NCBI RefSeq assembly: GCF_029784135.1
Contig: NC_073746.1
Span: forward strand, 50,552,393-50,616,392
Length of the DNA: 64,000 nt
From: Toxorhynchites rutilus septentrionalis
Lineage: Eukaryota > Arthropoda > Insecta > Diptera > Culicidae
Direction of reading: 5' to 3'
Shown here: one piece after another, positions 57,398 to 64,000 of the stretch
Position numbering within the stretch: position 1 is the stretch's first letter
How the letters are laid out: every line of letters begins with the position of its first letter
Program-made: the position numbers and the translations under genes
The notes under the pieces: model-generated
Told to the model about the DNA's origin: nothing
Seen by the model: only the letters and a program-made list of their open reading frames with translations
Databases searched by the model: none

Positions 57398-58295
57398 CAG
57401 GTCGGACTCGATTATATACAGTCTCGATTATATACAGACTCGATTATATGTGATTCGATTATATACAATTTTGGACTCGATTATATACAGTTTGGAAAAA
57501 AATATTTTTTTTTTATATTTCAAAGATGACTTATTTCAAGAAAATATGTAACCTTTCAATGTTAAGGTGTAATTTAAGTGGCTATTACATGTACAGTGGG
57601 GTAAAAATTGTGATTTTTTAAGATTTTGATTGAATTTTCACCAAGAATTGTTTATATCGATATTGCAGCCAAATTAAAAACGATGGAAGTTCGGTGTCAA
57701 AGAACAAATTGTAGAACGGTTAAAAAGCTTCAATTTAATTGATAAAAACAATCTAGTTTAATATAATTTTTTAGGATGAAATTAATAATAACACATTAAA
57801 AATAATTAACTGTTATGTTTTTCACTTCCAAAATGTTATAAAAATCCACTTATTTAGATGTTCCACTACTATATCCTGTACTAAATTTTCTCATCTTTCA
57901 AATGAACGCAACAAAATCGCCTTCTGTAGCGTACTTTGTAATGTAGAGCCAGTTTGAGGCAACAGAGTCCGAAACAAAAAAAAAGTTCTATAACTCTGTC
58001 ATTGTTGAAATTCGAACATATGCGTAGAAGGTTCTTTTTCATCAAATTTTCAAAAATTTTTCATCAATCGTCTATCACCTTCTGAAAGAATCCGGATAAA
58101 TTTATTTTTTTCATGCGAGAAAGGTGTTTTTTGACTTTAAGGAGTTGAATCAAATTCCTCTTTAATATTCAAAAAACAAAAAATACATGCAAAAAAATGA
58201 ATAACACAAATTTTTTTTTGACTCGATTATATACAGGATTCGATTATATACAGTGAAAAGAAATCAAAAACTGTATATAATCTTAGTCCGTAATA
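57398..58295. mobile_element. family F inverted-repeat element (F1)
   Basis: The left end ACAGGTCGGACTCGATTATA is followed by several direct units of CTCGATTATATACAG. The right end ACTGTATATAATC(T)TAGTCCG is inverted to it. ATAAATTCA occurs at 57384-57392 and 58297-58305 and may be a 9-base target duplication. No transposase frame in about 900 bases. Confidence 0.65.
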
Positions 58296-58446
58296 GATAA
58301 ATTCATTTTTCATTACGTGGTGCATATTGTACCTTTCTTCTCTATATCTAGCCCAAGAATAGAACACATTGACTAACGTACTAACTCCATGGCCAACTAG
58401 ATGTGAATATCATAATATGTTTACATTTGTTCTTCACTCATTTCAG

Positions 58447-58496
58447 TCGAAACGTATTCAGAAGGAATGAATAGCGCAGAGGAATTCTTCACGAAT
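58447..58496 (+). CDS. BicC: Bicaudal C, coding exon 2
   Basis: The acceptor CATTTCAG precedes TC, which completes codon 70 (Val) with the G left by exon 1. Sixteen codons follow, with the conserved SEGMNSAEEFFTN, ending in phase 0 at the donor AAT/GTAAGT. At 50 bases this exon is too short for simple frame searches; it was found by matching the family sequence between the N-terminal and KH exons. Residues 71-86. Confidence 0.88.
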
Positions 58497-58563
58497 GTAA
58501 GTCCATAATTATTTTTCCACGGAGTTGAATTATACATATTTCTAAACATTCTCCCGTACCCAG

Positions 58564-58713
58564 ATCATGAAGGAAACCACCACCTACGTCAGCTGGCCTT
58601 GCCGCCTCAAAATTGGTGCGAAAACGAAGAAGGATCCGCACATCCGGATCGTCGGCAAAATGGCCGACGTGTTGAAGGCGAAGGACAAAGTGATGGCACG
58701 TTTGGACTCCCGG
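58564..58713 (+). CDS. BicC: Bicaudal C, coding exon 3
   Basis: Acceptor TACCCAG at 58563, donor CGG/GTAATT at 58713/58714; 50 codons in phase 0 (residues 87-136). It reads TTYVSWPCRLKIGAKTKKDP, then HIRIVGKMADVLKAKDKVMA and RLDSR, the highly conserved block just before the first canonical KH motif, which folds with the KH array. The preceding intron is only 67 bases and the next only 79, in contrast with intron 1. No defect seen. Confidence 0.93.
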
Positions 58714-58792
58714 GTAATTTCCAATTTTCCATTTCGTCGATGAAATTGAACGTTTCGACATGTTCACCGCATTGCATTGTTCACGGTTCCAG

Positions 58793-59245
58793 GGGAGTCG
58801 CGTCATTATGAAAATGGACGTCTCGTACACGGATCACTCGTTCATTATCGGCCGCGGGGGAAACAATATCAAGCGGATTATGGAGGAGACGGCGACCCAC
58901 ATCCACTTCCCGGACTCGAATCGTTCGAATCCAACGGAGAAGAGCAACCAGGTGTCGCTGTGCGGTAGTCTGGAGGGTGTCGAGCGAGCACGTGCGCTGG
59001 TTCGCATCTCGACGCCACTGTTGATCTCGTTCGAGCTACCGATTCTCGCCCCCGGTAAGACACCACCGGACAACGATACCCCCTACGTCAAGGAGGTGGA
59101 GCGGGAGTTCAATGTGCAGGTCATATTCTCCACCCGACCCAAGCTGCATTCCTCACTGGTGCTGGTGAAGGGCGCCGAGAAGGAGGAACAGAAGGTGAAG
59201 GAAGCCACCCGCCGTCTGATGGAGTTCATGTGCGAGAACATTGCG
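58793..59245 (+). CDS. BicC: Bicaudal C, coding exon 4 (first KH domain and KH-like unit)
   Basis: This exon has 151 codons, phase 0 at both ends (residues 137-287). The first KH domain has its RNA-binding GXXG loop as GRGG at residues 156-159 within HSFIIGRGGNNIKRIMEET. The near-invariant HIHFPDSNRSNPTEKSNQVS and LEGVERARALVRISTPLLIS follow. The second half (VEREFNVQVIFSTRPKLHSS, then LVLVKGAEKEEQ) is the KH-like unit that lacks a GXXG loop, as is known for BicC. GC content is far above the surrounding intron. The match to insect BicC is close to residue by residue, so the identification is firm. The acceptor is TTCCAG/GGG and the donor GCG/GTACG. Confidence 0.97.
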
Positions 59246-59371
59246 GTACGTTCCCAGGCTCACATTGCTTGATTATGAATTATGATAGCGAAATTGTAAT
59301 TTCTGCAACGAGTTCTCGTTTCTCTTCTCTTCTCCCCCGTTTCCGTATTTCATACGTGTCACCATCTGCAG

Positions 59372-59482
59372 AGCCAAATACCGGTCCAAATGCAGCTGGA
59401 AATATCCACACAACATCATCCAATTGTGCTTGGTCGTGCTTCCAGCAATTTGCGGGAAATTATGAGCAGAACTGGAACACAG
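59372..59482 (+). CDS. BicC: Bicaudal C, coding exon 5 (start of second KH domain)
   Basis: Acceptor ATCTGCAG, donor CAG/GTAGG; 37 codons in phase 0 (residues 288-324). It reads PVQMQLEISTQHHPIVLGRA, then SSNLREIMSRTGTQ. The loop where a canonical KH domain has GXXG is GRAS (308-311), a degenerate form typical for this position in BicC. The remaining KH units and the C-terminal SAM domain are not in the window, so the gene is cut by its right edge. Confidence 0.93.
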
Positions 59483-61105
59483 GTAGGTTCTTGAGGTGAA
59501 TTGAATGCTTTCATGGAGGTGTTGATTCTGGCTAAGGATTGTGATTCGAGAGTTTAATATAGGAAAATTAACTGTTTGTTCGAATGCAATGGAAGGATCA
59601 GATGAGATACGTCTATAAAGCGTATGTTTTTGTGTATATAACTTTTTTGTTCATTTTTTTATTTATCTATTTATTTATGTATACTTCAGTAACATAAGAC
59701 ATACTGTATGTTTTTTTGGTTACGAACGAAAAAAAAGGATACATGGAATGCGCCACATATTATTTGCGAATTATTGAGACAAATAAAAAATCAAAACTAG
59801 TACACAAAATAACAAACTAATATTTTAAAACTAAAAAAACACCTTTCAATGTTTGCTGCCTGTTGTTTTCTGGAATTAACTCCTTTTTATCCCTTTTAGT
59901 TAGAATTTCGAAAAATATAGCTTTGAGAAAAATGGATTTTAATTAAAAAAAAATGTTTTCAATGAATTTGTTTTGCTATTTATTTGATATTTCTATCAAT
60001 AATTTCCTACATTTCATTCTTAAACCAACATTCTGTAGTTCTTATCAGGGACCGAAATCTTCGAAGATGAAAAATGAAAATCGTCTCTCCTTTCAGTAGT
60101 TTCGCTTCGACTAAGACTAGGACTTCGGCAATCGCCGTCAACATGATTTGAATTGACTAGAAAATGAATTGACGAGCGTTGAAAGCGAGGATGATGATTA
60201 ATTATTCTAGTCAATGATTATTCTAATTGACGTGACTAATGAATTCAAATCTGCCTCTTCATTTAACCTGACTTCAATCCACACACCACTACTCCCCCTG
60301 ACTTGAATCTTGTTACTATAAAGTGAAACGAAAACTTGATGCAAAAAAGTATTTACACCATCAATGGACGGTTTATTGTCTACCCACCGTGAACACAAAC
60401 CAACGAACTTAGACAGTTATCAAATATGCTATAAAGGTTCTCGCGTTAGTATTAGTAAATATCGTGCAGTGGATAAATTATAAACAAAGTTTAGTTCCCC
60501 GAGTTCATCTTTGTGAAATAAAAAATACAGAAAAATGGGTTTAAACCAACAAAATTCACATTTTTGTCAGAGTTTCTGAACACTGCACGCTATTTTATAT
60601 GTGTGAGTAATTTTCGTGTACGATACTAGCTAGCTCACCTGTAGTATATGTCAAACCACGGTGAACTCAATATCGATACATGCATACGTCATACATGAGA
60701 GAGAGAAACGAGAGAAATGTTGTTGAGAGAATGAATTATCGAAATCACTTGATATTGACATAATTACATAATACGGGAAGCTGTTAAACAACACATCAAA
60801 CGCGAGAATTTACACACAAAAATGCTACGAGTAAAACATATTTTTTTCAGGAGTGTTCATACATAAATGCCATATATTCTAGAAACTATAAAAGATAGAA
60901 AGTGGACGTCTTCGACTGTGAACACATTTAGAATTAGTTGTAATTTTTCAAAGTAATACATTAAAAAGTTGTCGTCAACAAAACTTTATCCATGCAAAAG
61001 TGTCCATCTTCGAATGTATGGGTGACTTGTTGGAAATTGTAAGAGCTATTCATATATTTTGATTTTAGAATTTAGAAAAATATTCTTCTGAGGAAAATGA
61101 ATTTC
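59483..61105 (+). other. BicC intron 5, with two family A fragments
   Basis: 59895-60040 (AGAAAAATGGATTTTAATT, ATTTCCTACATTTCATTC) and 60930-61105 (AAAAGTGTCCATCTTCGAA, GGTGACTTGTTGGAAATTG) match family A. An ATTT/TTTA-rich run lies near 59650-59685. I looked for the next BicC exon and found none. Confidence 0.5.
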
Positions 61106-62159
61106 AATTGAGGGGCTCAGAAGGAAAGGGGTGTTGTGGTTCCCAGGTTCAGCTTACGGTTCAGATCGTGCTGATAACGCGGTGGCTTAGCTCTCTTCTA
61201 GCTAGCCTCTCTTCCTCTCTGGAGCCACCGAATGGACGCTTTTTGGTAGACCAGATCGTAGAGCACATAACAAGTATGCGCCTACTGGTGTAATCCGGTA
61301 GTACCGCGTCACTTGGGATTTTGGCCGGGCGGAGCCAGAAGGAAAATGAAGGAAATAGGGAGGACTGATGGAATTTTCGAACCTGACTGAAGTTGATTCG
61401 GCCCCTGTATACTCACTACAGCTAAATCTACTCGGTTGATTTAGTTTCTGCCACGATGCTTCTGCGTTCGTGATCAATGAGTGATCTGTTAATGCTGCCT
61501 GCTTTGTTTATTTTTCATCCTTTTTTGGTTCGTTTATGATAGAGCGCGTTCTAACAACACGCTCTATAGCTATGCAATGAATCACGCTCTAAAATCGTGA
61601 TCCTTGCGGCGACAGGTGTATATGGCTTGGTCGTTTTTCTCTTCATCAACAATTTTTTTTAGATAACAGGGGATCTCGTCGTTACGTGCAATTATAAATT
61701 TTCTTTAAAAAAAATGATATAAAATTAACTTTTTGGCACTCGGTCGTTTTTCCATCAGAAATTTTCAAGATGACAATAGATTTAATTCCATCGTGAGTCC
61801 AAAACTCAGGGCCTTCTATTGACCATCTTTGTGTTGTTATAGAATAACTACGTTCACTTAACATTCATCAGTGATGGAGATCGATTCAGTGTTTGAGTCC
61901 TGGCCTCTCTATCCATATGCAAGCTCTGCTTGCGACTATAAAAACATCGGACTATTGTGCTATAAATAACATTTAAAGACATTTAGCATCAAACAATTTT
62001 CTTTGATGAGCTCATTTTCCAAATGAATATACTGACAAGAAACAATAAGTTCATGAATCAGCTAAAATAGTAGAAAAAAAAGTGATTCTTGCGATTTTTT
62101 TCAATTAGAAAATGAATTGCTATGATTAATCCGATATCACAGTTTTATTAGGTATACTA
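61106..62159. other. intron or spacer sequence, no gene recognised
   Basis: 61110-61480 is GC-richer with overlapping frames on both strands and no motif. A short repeated CACGCTCTA word occurs near 61557-61590. Otherwise AT-rich. Confidence 0.3.
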
Positions 62160-62395
62160 CCTTGATCAAAAAGTTTCCGGAATTTATTCAGGAAATGGAA
62201 AATACAAGATTATACATTAATATCGATATTGTCCCCTTCAAAGCACTCTCCATCGACTGCAACGCACTTATATCAGCGCTTGATCCAATGATCGGAACAA
62301 TTATTATATTCAATTTGCGGTATGGCCATCAGCGTCATCTTCGATTTTTCCATTATCTCATCTCGTGTCGTTCGAATAGGAAAAAGTCGGAGTGA
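62160..62395 (-). pseudogene. mariner transposase C-terminal remnant
   Basis: The end CCTTGATCAAAAAGTTTCCGG (also at 45863) opens the element. The - strand reads a C-terminal mariner block: a YNNCSDHWIKR piece, then KCVAVDGECFEGDNIDIN, where this family ends (G-(E/C)-YFEGD pattern). One stop interrupts it. Nothing of the catalytic core is left; repeat E follows directly. Confidence 0.68.
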
Positions 62396-62989
62396 GTCAA
62401 ATCAAGTGAATTCGGTGGTTGCCGGGGCTCTGGCAACCCTATCCCAACCAATTGAAATTGAGCGTAGGCAGCATAAAGCAGGGCTCGCGCTAAGGGGGCT
62501 CACGTTTTGTTTACTGTTTGGAGTCATATATGTTAATATTTGATTACGTTGGATAGTTTCCTTTGGCAAGCAATGTTTTTATACCCACCCGGAAGCTTTC
62601 ATGGCGATTTGCAATTAAAATCACTGCTACAGGATCGCGTGGAGCACTTCATTTTTAAATTTAGGTTATGATTTCTATGCTCATGAGTTTCTATGCTGGC
62701 TACAGAATGGCGGCCATCTTAGCAATCCCTTGGTGGTTGCTGAATGGTACTCGTTTCGTTTTTATACAAATGTCCACGAATAACGATGGCATTGTGTGCA
62801 GATGTACTCAATGCAGCATAACTTGTAATGTAAAACTATCACACTACAAATTTTATAGAATGCCAATGACAGATGTGCCAACCTATAAAAAAAGAAAAAT
62901 AAGAATTGGTGACTGAGAGCGCCACCCGGGGTGATTCGGGAACTTCTTGCTCATGGTAGCATATTACTTAACAAACAATAAAATATTTC
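62396..62989. other. repeat E copy 2 and spacer
   Basis: 62425-62720 is the inverted partner of 55050-55365. The 82-codon + frame at 62668-62916 begins inside it and continues into unique sequence with no motif I know. Confidence 0.45.
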
Positions 62990-63342
62990 AAGCTAAAGTT
63001 CTTGCATTATTTCCAAAACGTCTTGTAGGCCATCACTGAAGTTACAGGTTGCTATATTTTAATAATTTCCAAAAAACTCTTTCCACAATGAATGGTTTTT
63101 GAAGACATCGGCCGTATAGAAACATTTTGTGTGAAGCCTCCTAAGCATCCTTCCAGCAATTCATCATATATTGGACGAATCGCGTCGAAAACCTCTTTCT
63201 TCATAACTGGTTTATGTGTGTCATTTTTCAGTTAATTTTTAGCCCTAACCTTCTGCCAAGTATACCAGGAATCTGCGCCTTCTGCACAGTAGTTGTGCTG
63301 CGGATCTGCATCCGTGGATATTTTGTGATATAACGTTGCCAT
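62990..63342 (-). pseudogene. Mutator-like transposase, C-terminal remnant
   Basis: From an ATG at 63342 the - strand reads MATLYHKISTDADPQHNYCA, then EGADSWYTWQK, a stop, then KKEVFDAIRPIYDELLEGCL and GGFTQNV, followed by a decayed SKTIHCGKSFLEI region. The YCxEGxDSWCxWQ, IRPIYxxLS and CLxGxTQNxNES blocks are familiar from insect proteins annotated as Mutator-like transposase domain proteins. Here ES of NES is lost, there is a stop, and the upstream catalytic part is not present. The name is from memory of the family; confidence in the class is moderate. Confidence 0.58.
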
Positions 63343-64000
63343 TATTTCTGAATTTAATAAAGTAGACGTCTCAGAGAATATTTTAAGCCAGAAATTTATT
63401 TTTATTTCAAGTTTCCATAGTGTATTACCCAGCTGTATGGCACGATTATCGCTATCTCACTCTACCTACCGTCACCGCCTATCTCACTATTGTGCGATTC
63501 ACATAGCACGTTACGGAGAAGAACGTCTACGTTCCGTCAACGTCTCCACCAATTCACACATGCAGTCAATGCTTCCACCAGCACCGTCACGTCAAATGCC
63601 AAACGAATGATTTATTTAATTTTATTCATGGTGTCGCCACCTACAACAATTTTGAATTGCAATGCCCTCTTTCAAATCAGCATGCCTAGAATCAGTTCTA
63701 AATTTAGAAAAATTCAATGAGAATCATTGAATTCAATTATTTAAATGCTTAAACCCCGTAGTCCGACCCTTATGCAACAATAATAATAAATAGAATAATT
63801 CTTTCAACTAGTCGCGAATGATTTTCACTCCGAATGACTTAGCTCCAAAGAGATATGTTGGCATAAAAAGTACAGTAAGTTACTTATAAAGCGATATACT
63901 GAGGCACCACTCAGTGTCGCATTGGAGTCAGTTTCGACCAGTAATTGGACATTTGCGACTGGTGGCGACTTTCAATGTGGGGCCATAATTTGGGCCCCGA
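63343..64000. other. right edge, no gene recognised
   Basis: The 76-codon + frame at 63490-63720 has no motif. The last 40 bases (CTGGTGGCGACTTTC onward) are GC-richer and could begin another element cut by the edge. If BicC continues, this is intron. Confidence 0.3.

Noticed and set aside
58489..59073. - strand frames opposite the BicC exons
   Set aside because: They are shadows of the GC-rich coding exons, which match Bicaudal C on the + strand with consistent splice phases.

Overview
This is an AT-rich animal nuclear sequence, most likely from a mosquito (Culicidae) or a close dipteran relative. The evidence is a split, intron-bearing gene whose five coding exons match Bicaudal C, together with mariner, Tc1 and hAT DNA transposons, tRNA-headed SINEs, several non-LTR retrotransposon pieces and long foldback repeats of the kind common in mosquito genomes. 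I cannot name the species. No bacterial operons, rRNA genes, CRISPR arrays or intact viral genes were seen.

Host genes. (1) Bicaudal C (BicC), + strand: the first coding exon is 50668-50875 and four further exons lie at 58447-58496, 58564-58713, 58793-59245 and 59372-59482. The phases join without a break into 324 residues plus an open end, covering the N-terminus, the first KH unit, its KH-like partner and the start of the second KH unit. The rest of the gene should lie beyond base 64000, because I find no further exon in the last 4.5 kb. The first coding intron (7.57 kb) is swollen by mobile elements. (2) A candidate last coding exon of an unrecognised + strand gene at 11124-11260. It has a splice acceptor, 44 codons with GC-rich third positions, one hydrophobic segment just before the stop, and a poly(A) signal 450 bases downstream. 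(3) A weaker candidate: a TATA box at 5629 with a 41-codon open frame starting at 5691.

Mobile DNA fills most of the rest. 1-1290: 5' half of a non-LTR retrotransposon on the - strand. 2.6-9.7 kb: foldback repeats (families A, B, C), two mariner remnants and a microsatellite-ended element (D). 14.1-16.6 kb: reverse-transcriptase debris and two Tc1 remnants in inverted orientation. 17.5-20.6 kb: a family B foldback holding two SINEs, a 72-base AT microsatellite and a hAT element, which itself carries a SINE fragment. 26.1-27.5 kb: a second hAT-like element with a 15-base minisatellite. 30-41 kb: three copies of a mariner-like family (K), a 2.1-kb foldback (G) inserted in another B copy, and a Jockey-type RT fragment. 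43.9-47.3 kb: mariner debris, family B and G pieces and a TTAA-target MITE. 52-58 kb, inside the BicC intron: a SINE in a mariner end, a near-identical 426-base duplication and an AT-rich inverted-repeat element (F). 62-63.4 kb: a mariner C-terminus and a Mutator-like transposase remnant.

The only functional link I can defend among host parts is that BicC and the 11.1-kb exon share the + strand. Nothing shows that they are co-regulated. The insertions give a clear relative order, because several target-site duplications can be read directly and some can be checked against uninterrupted copies of the host repeat.
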